64,000 nt of DNA, taken from the NCBI GenBank assembly GCA_000955795.1, contig JYOB01000008.1, positions 1 to 64,000 on the forward strand, written 5' to 3'. Below the pieces are notes generated by a model. The model was given only the letters and a program-made list of their open reading frames with translations. It was not told where the DNA came from and searched no databases. The position numbers were made by a program, and so were the translations under genes. Shown here one piece after another: positions 8,812-17,530 of this stretch. This DNA comes from Burkholderiaceae bacterium 26. Its GTDB lineage: Bacteria > Pseudomonadota > Gammaproteobacteria > Burkholderiales > Burkholderiaceae. The stretch's first letter is position 1. Each line of letters opens with the position of its first letter.

Positions 8812-10053
8812 TTAAACGACTCGGGATACGCCAGCCACGTGGTCGGCAAGACAGTCAGCAGAACGCGTGCTTACTGCAATGGATGCGAAATGACGCCGCA
8901 CCGCCATAACCAGTAGCGCAACCAGCACCGTAGGAAGCACCTGAAGATAGCGGCCGACATAGGCCGCAAGAACGCCCTGCAAAGGTGCCAGCCACGCCGC
9001 AGCCAGCAGAATCCACTCCAGACGATTCAACGCTTGGACCTTGGCATCGCGCATCAGAAAGACGATCGGCAGGATCAACCAGACCAGGTCGTAGAACATG
9101 ATGTAGGGCTGCATCAATAGCGTGGCCACGACGAAGGCCGTTGCACGAAGCTCGAACCTTGCGCGCTTGGTCCACAGGAAGGTCATCACGATCACAGCAG
9201 GCGCAGCAACCAAGCCATGCACAACATAAGCCACGCCCACGGGTAGACCCACGCTGCGGCTGACGGCGAATACGGTTGGCATGCCGATCCACATGTCACT
9301 GCCACCGTGCTCCACCGCGATCCGGCTGAACTCGGGAAGATACGCAGCAAACGCGCGCCACGCATCAACACCTAAGACAGCAAAGCTGCCCCCAACGAAG
9401 GCCAAGGTGCACAGACCCGCCACAACAAGCACCTTCCATTGTCGACCGCACACGAGCGCCAGCGGAAACAGCACGCCAAATTGCGGCTTGATCACCAGTA
9501 TTGCGATACACAGCCCGGCAACGCCCGCGTTTGTCTCAAGCAAGGCAAGCGCGGCGCCCGCTGCAGACACGGTCAGAAGCGAGTTCTGGCCCAACCCCAG
9601 CGCGACAGGCACCCCTGGGAACGCGGCGACCCAAGGCAACCATGCACGATCGACGTTGCGGTTGATACGCACAAGCATCGCGCCATAAGCGGACAAGCCG
9701 AGCACAAAGTAAAGGATGAGGGCGACCCCGAATGGCAGTAGCCCGAAGAGAATGACCGCCAGCAAGAAAGTGGGCGGATAAGGCCATGGGGAGTAGCCGA
9801 TCTGGTGTCGCAACGACTCTTCCATCGGCTGCATCCATTGCGCAGAAAACACAGCGGCGGCGTTGTGCTCGATCGCAACCCGAGCGGCGGACCAGAACAC
9901 CGAAAAGTCGTAGCCGAGCATTGGCGCTGTCCAGTCGTGCAGCACGTAAAACCGGATCCCCCAGATCATCAACGCCAAGACCTGGAGCACCAATGCTGCC
10001 ATCGCATAGACGGTCAGGCGACGGGACAGGCGCCCAGAATCCATTGCCGACAT
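8812..10053 (-). CDS. GT87-family membrane glycosyltransferase (paralogue 2)
   Basis: 413 aa polytopic GT-C protein. Same landmark motifs as its three paralogues: YDFSVFWSAARVA in the first outer loop, PYPPTFLLAVI, LGQNSLLTVSAAG and IKPQFGVLFPLAL. The start ATG at 10053 is preceded by AAGGGGGG. Last gene of a minus-strand run of four (GT87-GT87-GT2-GT87), convergent with the acyltransferase gene 34 bp away. Probable role: addition of a sugar from a lipid-linked donor to a surface glycan; donor and acceptor unknown. Confidence 0.87.
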   Translation of the reverse strand: MSAMDSGRLSRRLTVYAMAALVLQVLALMIWGIRFYVLHDWTAPMLGYDFSVFWSAARVAIEHNAAAVFSAQWMQPMEESLRHQIGYSPWPYPPTFLLAVILFGLLPFGVALILYFVLGLSAYGAMLVRINRNVDRAWLPWVAAFPGVPVALGLGQNSLLTVSAAGAALALLETNAGVAGLCIAILVIKPQFGVLFPLALVCGRQWKVLVVAGLCTLAFVGGSFAVLGVDAWRAFAAYLPEFSRIAVEHGGSDMWIGMPTVFAVSRSVGLPVGVAYVVHGLVAAPAVIVMTFLWTKRARFELRATAFVVATLLMQPYIMFYDLVWLILPIVFLMRDAKVQALNRLEWILLAAAWLAPLQGVLAAYVGRYLQVLPTVLVALLVMAVRRHFASIAVSTRSADCLADHVAGVSRVV

Positions 10054-10077
10054 GACGCCCCCCTTGCTGGAACACGC

Positions 10078-11094
10078 CTAACCGCGCTGACCTCGCACCA
10101 TCTGAATCACGCGCCGCTCACCCGTCAACCGGTTGCGCAGCCGGCGCTCCTGATAGCGGCGCTTCACTAGGTAGATCGGGCGCCCCTTGGCCTCGTCGTA
10201 GATGCGGCCAATGTATTCGCCCACCACGCCCAACCCGATCAATTGCAAGCCACCAAAGAACAGCAGCAGCGACAGCAGCGAGGCGTAGCCCGGCACATCC
10301 ACACCCAGAACCATAGTGCGAGCGATGATGTAGCTGCCGTACACGAATGCCAGGCTTGCAATGGCCAAACCGATATACGTCCAGCTGCGCAGCGGCCAAG
10401 TGCTGAAACTGGTGATGCCTTCCAGCGCGAAATTCCATAGGCGCCAGCCGGAGAATTTCGACTGACCCGCGCTGCGTGCCTCCCGCTCGTACGGAACGAT
10501 CACGGTGTTGAAACCCACCCACGCAAACAGGCCCTTCATGAACCGATGCCGCTCGGGCAACTGCTTGAGGGCATTGACGACCGCACGGTCCATCAAGCGG
10601 AAATCGCCAACGTTCTCCGGCAGCTTCAGGTCGGACAACGTGTTGTGGACGCGGTAGTACGCCGCGGCAGTCACCCGCTTGAGGAAGGTGTCGCAGGCAC
10701 GGCTGGCGCGCTGCGCAAGGACCACTTCCGCCCCCTTCTGCCAGTGTGCCACCAGGGTGGGAATCAGTTCCGGCGGGTCTTGCAGATCAGCATCGATTGG
10801 GATGACGGCATCGCCAAGTGCCTCGTCAATGCCGGCCGTCAGCGCGGCTTCCTTGCCGAAGTTGCGTGTCAGATCGATCACCCGTACACGCTCGTCCATG
10901 CGGGACACCGCGATCAACTTCTGCAGGGTGTCGTCTTTGCTACCGTCGTTCACGCACACGATCTCGAACTGCATGAACTCGACCGACTCCAGGATCGGTA
11001 CGACCCGTGCAAAGAAGGACTCCAGCGCCTCGCCTTCGTTGTAGAACGGTACGACCAGCGAAAGGAGTTGGTTTCTTTTGTAATCCAACATCAT
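10078..11094 (-). CDS. GtrB-like GT2 glycosyltransferase
   Basis: 338 aa. GT2 catalytic domain about 10-240 with SLVVPFYNEG, VNDGSKDDT and DADLQDPPE, the DxD-type metal site of polyprenyl-phosphate sugar synthases, followed by two C-terminal transmembrane helices (about 245-270 and 280-305). This architecture is that of GtrB/DPM1 enzymes that load glucose or a related sugar onto undecaprenyl phosphate at the cytoplasmic face. Its product is the expected donor for the GT87 enzymes encoded on both sides. Start overlaps the upstream GT87 stop (ATGA). A GtrA-type flippase candidate is found only at 28814-29260. Confidence 0.9.
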   Translation of the reverse strand: MMLDYKRNQLLSLVVPFYNEGEALESFFARVVPILESVEFMQFEIVCVNDGSKDDTLQKLIAVSRMDERVRVIDLTRNFGKEAALTAGIDEALGDAVIPIDADLQDPPELIPTLVAHWQKGAEVVLAQRASRACDTFLKRVTAAAYYRVHNTLSDLKLPENVGDFRLMDRAVVNALKQLPERHRFMKGLFAWVGFNTVIVPYEREARSAGQSKFSGWRLWNFALEGITSFSTWPLRSWTYIGLAIASLAFVYGSYIIARTMVLGVDVPGYASLLSLLLFFGGLQLIGLGVVGEYIGRIYDEAKGRPIYLVKRRYQERRLRNRLTGERRVIQMVRGQRG

Positions 11095-12407
11095 TGTTCT
11101 CCCCGTCCAAGGCGCCTTGGCACGCGGCTACGTGACGCGTTGCGTGTGCGCTCAAGATGAATACGGCGCGCGATATGCGCGAGTGCAAGCAGCAATACAA
11201 GTGGCATCAGTTGAAAGCCGAGTCGGTCAATCAAGAGCATTCCGCCCAGCGGCAAAAGCCACAGCAGGATGAGCCCTTCACGTTCACCTGGCAGCCACCC
11301 ATCCCGTAACGCGTAGGAGGCCAGCCAGGCAATGGCCAGACCGAGGAACGCTAGGTCGTAGTCGTACAGGTAGGGGCTGGCGAGCATGCTTGCCGTCAGC
11401 ACGGCCGCGGCGCGCAGAGCAAAGCTGCAAGGCCGACTCCACGCGTAGGCGACTGCGGCGCAGGCCGTGAAGGCCCCCATCAGATGCAGCACGTAGGCCA
11501 ACATCACACTGCCGTGCAGCATCTTGACCATGGAAAAGAGGGTCGGCATGCGCTCCAGATGAACTGCGCCGGATTCCACTGCCGAGCGCGCCAACGCCGC
11601 GTTGTGCAGAAAGGCAATGAACGACTGCGGGCCGAACGCTGCCAGCGCCAGCACTGCCAGCGCGAGTGAGGTCAGCGCCATTGCAATCAACGCTTTCCAG
11701 GCTCTGGCGCACATCAGTGCCACCGGAAACATCACAGCCAATTGCGGTTTCACCGTCAGCAGGGCGAGCAACATGCCCGCGGCGATCGGGCTGGGGGGCC
11801 GCTTGGGGCGAGGGGAATGCAGCAACGTGAGCGCCAAACCAGCACATGCCGCCAGCAGCAACGCGTTCTGCCCCGTTGCGAGCACGACCGCAATCCCCGG
11901 AAACGCCGCGCACGGCAGCCATGCCTGCCGCCATGGCACGATTCGGCCGGCAACCCACAGGAAGCACCCGACGCTCATACTCAGGAAGACGAGCACGGCA
12001 AGCCAGTACGGCAGCAGCCCGAAGGGCGCGATGAATGGCAGGAAGGTTGGCGGATAGAACCAGGGCAACAACCCCTGGGTTGTCGCCACCAGTGGGACGG
12101 TTGCCAGCTCCACGTTATGCAGCACAGCCACATCGTAGGCAGCGAGTGGGTGCCCTTGCAGCACCAGCTGCGCGGCGCTCCAGAACACCAGAAAATCGCC
12201 GCCAAGCGGAAAGACGCCTGCGACCTTCAACACACTGGCGCGAACAGCCCAGATTACAAAGTACGCGACGTAGCAGGCCAGCGCAGCCATCGAGTACACG
12301 CGCACGCGGTCCAGGCCCAACCAGTGGCGAGCACCCGCGGCGGCCACTGGAGACGGCGCCGTCGCCTCGGGCGCCCTGTGCTTTAGAAGGTTCAAGGCGA
12401 TGGCCAT
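11091..12407 (-). CDS. GT87-family membrane glycosyltransferase (paralogue 3)
   Basis: 438 aa polytopic GT-C protein. Landmarks: GGDFLVFWSAAQLV, WFYPPTFLPFIAP, TGQNALLLAACAG and VKPQLAVMFPVAL. I start it at 12407 (GAGGG then ATG), 8 bp after the stop of the upstream paralogue; an in-frame ATG at 12446 would overlap that gene. Overlaps the GtrB-like gene downstream by 4 bp. Same inferred role as the other GT87 members in the block. Confidence 0.86.
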   Translation of the reverse strand: MAIALNLLKHRAPEATAPSPVAAAGARHWLGLDRVRVYSMAALACYVAYFVIWAVRASVLKVAGVFPLGGDFLVFWSAAQLVLQGHPLAAYDVAVLHNVELATVPLVATTQGLLPWFYPPTFLPFIAPFGLLPYWLAVLVFLSMSVGCFLWVAGRIVPWRQAWLPCAAFPGIAVVLATGQNALLLAACAGLALTLLHSPRPKRPPSPIAAGMLLALLTVKPQLAVMFPVALMCARAWKALIAMALTSLALAVLALAAFGPQSFIAFLHNAALARSAVESGAVHLERMPTLFSMVKMLHGSVMLAYVLHLMGAFTACAAVAYAWSRPCSFALRAAAVLTASMLASPYLYDYDLAFLGLAIAWLASYALRDGWLPGEREGLILLWLLPLGGMLLIDRLGFQLMPLVLLLALAHIARRIHLERTRNASRSRVPRRLGRGEQ

Positions 12408-12414
12408 GGTGCCC

Positions 12415-13686
12415 TCACACCCGTGTTGCCACGCGACGCACAACAAGCGCCATCATGGCGATCAGAACCAGCGGCCCGATCTGCGGCAGTTTCAAATACG
12501 GATTGGCGTGCTCATAGATCGGCAGCAGCCAGGCCACAACGAGCGCCGCCCGCTCGCCGCTCGACAGGCCATTGCCACTGTCATCACGCACACCGTCGCC
12601 CACCAAACCGGCAATGGCCAGTCCCAGCCATGTCAGCTCGTAGTCACGCAGATATGGCGACACCATCAGCGTGGCAATCGCCAGCGCCGCAGCACGTAAC
12701 TCAAACGCCGTTGTCCGCCGCCAGACATAGGCCATCGCGGCGGCCATCGCCAGCGCTGTCAACAACTGTACGGCGTACGCACCGGTCACGCTCGCCCCGG
12801 CCAGCCGGGCGGCTGCGATAGGCGTTGGCATGCCCCACCATAGGTTGGCGCCGCCCTCGACGAAGCTCGCCCGCACCCATTGCGCGTTGGCAAGGAACGC
12901 CGGCACCGTGCGCCAGCCGCAGACCAACACGCTGACACTCGCAAACGCCACGGTTGTCAGCAGCGCGCTGGCCAGCGCCTTCCATGCACGCGAAATCACC
13001 AGGGCCAGCGGGAACAACACCGCCAGTTGCGGCTTGATGGCAAGCAATCCGATCAGCACACCGGCAAGCACGGGGCGCTTGTTCAGGTGATACACGGCAG
13101 CCCCGGCCACACCAGCTGTCAACAGCGCGTTTTGGCCAGCAAGAATGGTGATGAGCGTTGCCGGCGCGGCCAGCACGGGCAACCACAATCCCTGGCGCCA
13201 GGGGTGCTGTGCCCCCGTCAACTTGGCGATAGATTTGAAATAGACGAGCCCCGTGCCGGCCAGGAACAGCAGGTAGCTCAAGGTCAGCGGCAACAAAGAC
13301 AGCGGCAAGACCATCAGCAGAAAGGTCGGCGGATAGAGCCAGGGAAGGATCAGCTCAGCCCCCCTTCCCAACGTTCCATGCTCGGCGATCACCGCAGTCA
13401 GCTGGTGCACGTCGTATGCCTGCAGAGGGCCCTGCGTCAGCGCGAGATAGGAGGCACCCCAGAACGCCGAGAAATCCGTTCCAGGACGCGCCATCGTCAC
13501 ATCGGTAAAGCCATTGCTCGTCCAGGCCCAGCCAAGCAGCAGCACGCAGAACAGAACCAGCAGCGCACCGCTGTAGGCACGCACTCGGGCCAGATCGATC
13601 CAGTGGCCAGCAGCATCCTCACCGGTTGCACGAATTGCTGCTGCGGCGCTGCGCGTGGCTGGCAGACGCACAGATCTCTGGCTCAT
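12415..13686 (-). CDS. GT87-family membrane glycosyltransferase (paralogue 4)
   Basis: 423 aa polytopic GT-C protein. Landmarks: GTDFSAFWGASYLA, WLYPPTFLLMVLP, AGQNALLTAGVAG and IKPQLAVLFPLAL. The start at 13686 follows GAGGAGC; the open frame runs to 13827 but that extension has no ribosome-binding site. First gene of the minus-strand GT87-GT87-GtrB-GT87 operon; its promoter should lie in the region just to the right, shared with the flp promoter region. Confidence 0.86.
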   Translation of the reverse strand: MSQRSVRLPATRSAAAAIRATGEDAAGHWIDLARVRAYSGALLVLFCVLLLGWAWTSNGFTDVTMARPGTDFSAFWGASYLALTQGPLQAYDVHQLTAVIAEHGTLGRGAELILPWLYPPTFLLMVLPLSLLPLTLSYLLFLAGTGLVYFKSIAKLTGAQHPWRQGLWLPVLAAPATLITILAGQNALLTAGVAGAAVYHLNKRPVLAGVLIGLLAIKPQLAVLFPLALVISRAWKALASALLTTVAFASVSVLVCGWRTVPAFLANAQWVRASFVEGGANLWWGMPTPIAAARLAGASVTGAYAVQLLTALAMAAAMAYVWRRTTAFELRAAALAIATLMVSPYLRDYELTWLGLAIAGLVGDGVRDDSGNGLSSGERAALVVAWLLPIYEHANPYLKLPQIGPLVLIAMMALVVRRVATRV

Positions 13687-14651
13687 GCTGCTCCTCGCGT
13701 CGGTTCCGGGTGGTGCGCGGCACACGATGTCTGCGCTGCGCTGAGTGGGCTTCGGCACGCGCGCGACAGCTTCACGCCGCGTGCGGGTCTTAGAGCCCAG
13801 TCTTGTTCGTGCACTCGGATAAGGCAAGGTAGGGCACGCGCCTGCGGTCTGTGTTTAGCGCCGCCCGAGCGTCGAAATTGCATCGACGTTTCAGCACTGA
13901 AGCGCGGGGACATTTCCCGCGATGCGTTGTGGCTACTGCCTTGCTACGCGCAACCATCAGAGCGATACGCCAGGAGGATCCATCAACGTTTCCATCCGGA
14001 AACGTCGCCCCGCTATGGACACACCCTCGGCTGGGGCACGGTGAGGAGGCTCACGCAGACCCCCAGCCTACCCGACGGCGATTTCCACCATCCACTACGC
14101 TACCCCCCCACCTGTCCATTTGAATGAGGACACCCCTGTGCTGCGTCATCCCTACGTAGCCTCATCCAAATCGACGTGCCACGCCACGCGTTTCCCCCTG
14201 GCAACTCCGCCCCCGAGAACGCGGGCACCAACCGTCAAGCACGCGCCCTCGAATTCAGCCAATCGCCCGCAAAGCCTTGTCGCACATGGAACTGCACGGG
14301 GGTGGCCCGGCTTTTGCCTATGCCAGATCGCAGGACATCGTCACCGCCGCCTTGAACGGGGAGCAGCAAGTTCACAGCAGACGGCGAAGCGAAACGGAAT
14401 CTCCAATTCAAAGCATCGAATTGAAAAAAAAGGGATCGAGACAAATGCCGACCAACAACGCGCTCACATCGCCCACACGGGACAGCACGCTGCGCGACAC
14501 CGCACGGTGCGTGTCACGTGAGTTCCTGCGGGCAGGTGAAGGCAGCAACGGCTGCTGGCCGTTTCATGCTTGTGCCATCTGTGCGCCGCCGACATGACCT
14601 CTTTCATTCTGGCTTTTCGAACGCGCATTTTTTCCACTGAAGGAGATTGTC
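13687..14651. other. Intergenic region between the glycan operon and flp
   Basis: About 965 bp between two divergent operons. A 50-codon frame at 14445-14597 follows a weak AGGGAT and is cysteine-containing at its end, but nothing supports it as a gene. Promoters for both the minus-strand GT87 operon and the plus-strand flp/tad operon must be here; I could not single out a confident sigma-70 or sigma-54 site. Confidence 0.4.
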
Positions 14652-14819
14652 ATGAACTACCTCAACGCACTCAAGCAATTCGCCCGTGATGAAGATGGTG
14701 TGACCGCCATCGAATACGGCCTGATCGCCGCCCTGATCGCAGTCGTGATCATCGCCTCGGTCAAGCTGGTCGGCACCAACCTGAGCACCGTGTTCAACAG
14801 CATCGCAAACGCGCTCTAA
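14652..14819 (+). CDS. flp: Flp pilin 1
   Basis: 55 aa major pilin of the Tad (type IVc) pilus. Short positively charged leader, then the Flp hydrophobic segment with the processing and assembly motif around DGVTAIEYGLIAALIAVV; the Glu-Tyr pair is the Flp hallmark and prepilin cleavage occurs before this segment, by analogy with other Flp pilins. Preceded by AAGGAGATTGTC directly before ATG. Very close in sequence to the next gene, so the two look like a recent tandem duplication. High expression is expected for the pilin. Confidence 0.93.
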   Translation: MNYLNALKQFARDEDGVTAIEYGLIAALIAVVIIASVKLVGTNLSTVFNSIANAL

Positions 14820-14957
14820 CGCGCTGATGTTGCAAACGCCAAGGCTCACTGCATTACTGCCCAGCAATGCATGCCAAGCGAGTGCAAGCGTGGGGCGCCA
14901 TGAACGTGGCAACCCACGCTCCAGAAACAACCGGCATATAGCCAAAGGGAGATTGTC

Positions 14958-15128
14958 ATGAACCGCTACAGCACGCTTCTTCAGCAGTTCCTGTACGACG
15001 AACAAGCTGTCACTGCAATCGAGTACGGCCTGATCGCGGCATTGATCGCCGTGGTGATCATCGCCTCGGTTCAGCTCGTCGGCACGAACCTGAGTACGGT
15101 GTTCTCCAACATTGCAGCCGCGCTCTAG
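14958..15128 (+). CDS. flp: Flp pilin 2
   Basis: 56 aa Flp pilin nearly identical to Flp 1 through the hydrophobic core (TAIEYGLIAALIAVVIIAS) and the tail (VGTNLSTVF). It differs mainly in the leader and the charged residues just before the core, where DEQAV replaces DEDGV. Same ribosome-binding context GGAGATTGTC before the ATG, showing that the duplication included the leader. Confidence 0.92.
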   Translation: MNRYSTLLQQFLYDEQAVTAIEYGLIAALIAVVIIASVQLVGTNLSTVFSNIAAAL

Positions 15129-15174
15129 CGGACTGCCAACTCGGTCAGCTACCAGCGCTACGCAGGAGACCAGC

Positions 15175-15345
15175 ATGCATAAGCCAATCAACCCCAGGAA
15201 GTGGCTGCGCGACGATCAAGGCGTTACTTCGATCGAGTACGCACTGCTGGGTTCACTTATCGCGATCGTCATTCTCGGCTCCGTCGTGGCGCTGGGTAGC
15301 AGTGTGAAGTCTCTCTACGAAATGATCGCTGCGGCCATCCCATGA
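15175..15345 (+). CDS. flp: Flp pilin 3 (divergent)
   Basis: 56 aa Flp-type pilin that differs clearly from the other two: core GVTSIEYALLGSLIAIVILG and tail SSVKSLYEMIAAAIP. Start at 15175 behind CAGGAGAC. The Glu-Tyr pair is kept. It may be a minor or alternative subunit. It is followed 89 bp later by the prepilin peptidase gene. Confidence 0.9.
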   Translation: MHKPINPRKWLRDDQGVTSIEYALLGSLIAIVILGSVVALGSSVKSLYEMIAAAIP

Positions 15346-15434
15346 TGTTGCGCCGCGCCGAACAACAACAACTTTTGCAAGACCCGACCTCATTGAACTG
15401 AACACGCAACCGCACCAAAGAACCCGAGGACACC

Positions 15435-15980
15435 ATGAACGACGCCACCCTGCTCTCGTCAATGATTGGCCCCGTTGCTATGGGCGTGGCGCTGATAGCG
15501 GCGGCCATCGACGCGCAACATCGCCGCATCCCGAACTGGCTGACCTTCGGTGCATGGCTTGCAGCGCTGCCGCTGCAGGTAGCGATCCATGGCTTCGGCA
15601 ATGGCGCGCTGGAGTGGACGTGCGGGTGGCTTACGGGCTTGGCGATCTTCCTGCCCTTCTATCTGCTGCGCGGCATGGCGGCGGGCGACGTGAAGCTCAT
15701 GGCTGCCGTAGGCGCCTGGCTTGGTGCGTTCATGGCTTTTGAGATTGCAATGGCCACGTTCGTGATCGGCGGCATCTGGGCACTGGTATTTACCCTCCGG
15801 CATAAGCGCATGGCGCAGTTGCGCCGGAACCTGCGCGACGTCCTGTTGACGTCGGGGCAGGTCAGCCGGGAAGCCGGTGCGCCAACGCCGCAAGCCGATG
15901 CCTCATGGTCGGTGGGCACGTTGCCGTACGGCGTTGCGATTGCCGCCGGCACGATTGCAGTCCTGTTTGCGTCGGCCTGA
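15435..15980 (+). CDS. tadV: Flp prepilin peptidase TadV/CpaA
   Basis: 181 aa A24-type aspartic peptidase of the inner membrane that removes the Flp leader peptides. Catalytic aspartates: IDAQHRRIPNW (about D27) and the GxGD-type site MAAGDVKLMAAVG (about D80). Four to five membrane helices; no methyltransferase domain, as is usual for the short TadV class. Start ATG at 15435 with GAGGAC upstream. Directly follows the pilins it should process. Confidence 0.92.
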   Translation: MNDATLLSSMIGPVAMGVALIAAAIDAQHRRIPNWLTFGAWLAALPLQVAIHGFGNGALEWTCGWLTGLAIFLPFYLLRGMAAGDVKLMAAVGAWLGAFMAFEIAMATFVIGGIWALVFTLRHKRMAQLRRNLRDVLLTSGQVSREAGAPTPQADASWSVGTLPYGVAIAAGTIAVLFASA

Positions 15981-16029
15981 TGCGCGCAATTTGCACATCT
16001 GGGCGCGCACTTCGTATTCACTCAGCCAA

Positions 16030-17481
16030 ATGGTGATGAAGATGATCGGGGACCAAAAAATCGAGCACACAGAATTCGGGCACGCCCAACATGCGCCGCG
16101 CTCGCTGGAGGCGGTGCCATCGCCCACCGGGCTGGACGCCGCCCGTCGCGAGCCCGCTGCCCCTTGGCACATCCTGCCGCGCACCGTGGCCGAAACGGGC
16201 CTGGACATCTCGTTGCTGCTCGGTCTGCTCATGAAGGTGGCCTACCTGCATCGCAGCGCCACGCTGGTCACGCTGATGGACACCATCAAGCTGCCCGCCA
16301 TGGTCATCAATGAAGTGGCGGCCTACGCTGTGCGCGAGCGCATGCTGGAAGTCGCCCACCGCGGCGCCAACGACCTGGACGTGCGTTTTCACCTGACCGA
16401 CGCCGGCTATGTACGCGCCGCTGAGTTCACTGCGCGCTGCAGCTATGTCGGCGCCGCGCCCGTCACGCTGGAAGCCTATGTTGAATCCGTTCAACGGCAC
16501 TCCATCCAGTTCGCCTCGTTGTCCAAGACTGATGTCACCACCGCCTTCAGCACGTTCGTGATGCCGCCGGACCTGCTCGACGATGTGGGCGTCGCACTGA
16601 ACACGAGCCGCGCGCTAATGCTTTACGGCCCTGCCGGCGGCGGCAAGACCTATCTCGCCCAGCACCTCGGGATGCTGCTGCCCGGCGCCGTGCCGGTGCC
16701 GCACGCCATCACGATCGCGGGCGAAATCATCCAGATCTTCGACCCACTCGTGCACGTGGTGCAGGAAGATGAAGAGGGCCCCGTGGCCCGGCGCCCGCTG
16801 GACCGCCGCTGGCAGATGTGCCATCGGCCCTCTGTGCTCTCCGGCGGCGAGCTGACGCTGGAGATGCTCGAACTGCGCTATGACGGCACGACCGGCTTCT
16901 ATCAAGCGCCCCCTCACATGAAGGCCAACTGCGGCATCTACATCGTCGATGACCTTGGCCGCCAGCAAGTGGGCGTGAGCGAGCTGCTCAACCGTTGGAT
17001 CGTGCCACTGGACCGCCGCGTCGACATGTTCTCGCTGCGCAATGGCGTGCGGTTCACCGTGCCGTTCGATGTTTGGCCGATCTTCTCGACCAACCTTGAG
17101 CCGGCTCAGTTGGGTGACGACGCCTTCCTGCGCCGACTCGGCAGCAAGCTTTACGTAGGCCCGCTCTCGGTGGCCGACTACCGGGAGGTCTATCTGCGCG
17201 CTGCGCAGGATCTCGGCCTGCACAACGCAGATGCCGCCTTCAATTACCTGCGCGAAGCGCTGCACGAGGGCAGCGGCAAACCGTTGCTGGCCTGCATTCC
17301 GCGCGACCTGCTGCGCCTGGTGGCCTCCGCCGTCCAGTACCACGGTGGGCCATCCGAGGTGACCGCTGAGGCGCTGCGCCGAGCATGGGACATCTACTTC
17401 TGTTCGCACACAGATTTCAAGACAACCGATTCCATGAGTGCGGGCATGGGCTGGCGGCAGGACAAGCAGGCTCGCATCTGA
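16030..17481 (+). CDS. MoxR-like AAA ATPase in the tad operon
   Basis: 483 aa from the ATG at 16030 (alternatives at 16036 and 16042; no strong ribosome-binding site distinguishes them). The N-terminal half has no motif I recognise. The AAA domain begins near residue 195, with Walker A GPAGGGKT, Walker B IYIVDDLG, an FSTNLEP sensor-1 region and a lid-like C-terminus. This type of ATPase is not one of the canonical tad genes (tadZABC, rcpA-C) yet sits between prepilin peptidase and rcpC. It may act as a remodelling factor or chaperone for pilus assembly, or in regulation. Not secreted. Confidence 0.8.
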   Translation: MVMKMIGDQKIEHTEFGHAQHAPRSLEAVPSPTGLDAARREPAAPWHILPRTVAETGLDISLLLGLLMKVAYLHRSATLVTLMDTIKLPAMVINEVAAYAVRERMLEVAHRGANDLDVRFHLTDAGYVRAAEFTARCSYVGAAPVTLEAYVESVQRHSIQFASLSKTDVTTAFSTFVMPPDLLDDVGVALNTSRALMLYGPAGGGKTYLAQHLGMLLPGAVPVPHAITIAGEIIQIFDPLVHVVQEDEEGPVARRPLDRRWQMCHRPSVLSGGELTLEMLELRYDGTTGFYQAPPHMKANCGIYIVDDLGRQQVGVSELLNRWIVPLDRRVDMFSLRNGVRFTVPFDVWPIFSTNLEPAQLGDDAFLRRLGSKLYVGPLSVADYREVYLRAAQDLGLHNADAAFNYLREALHEGSGKPLLACIPRDLLRLVASAVQYHGGPSEVTAEALRRAWDIYFCSHTDFKTTDSMSAGMGWRQDKQARI

Positions 17482-17530
17482 GCCTCGCCAATCCGATCCG
17501 CTCTATTGATCTCAGAAGGGGGAACTCATC

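Noticed and set aside
12880-14127. 415-codon plus-strand frame
   Set aside because: Covers the GT87 paralogue 4 in antisense and runs into the intergenic region; no start context.
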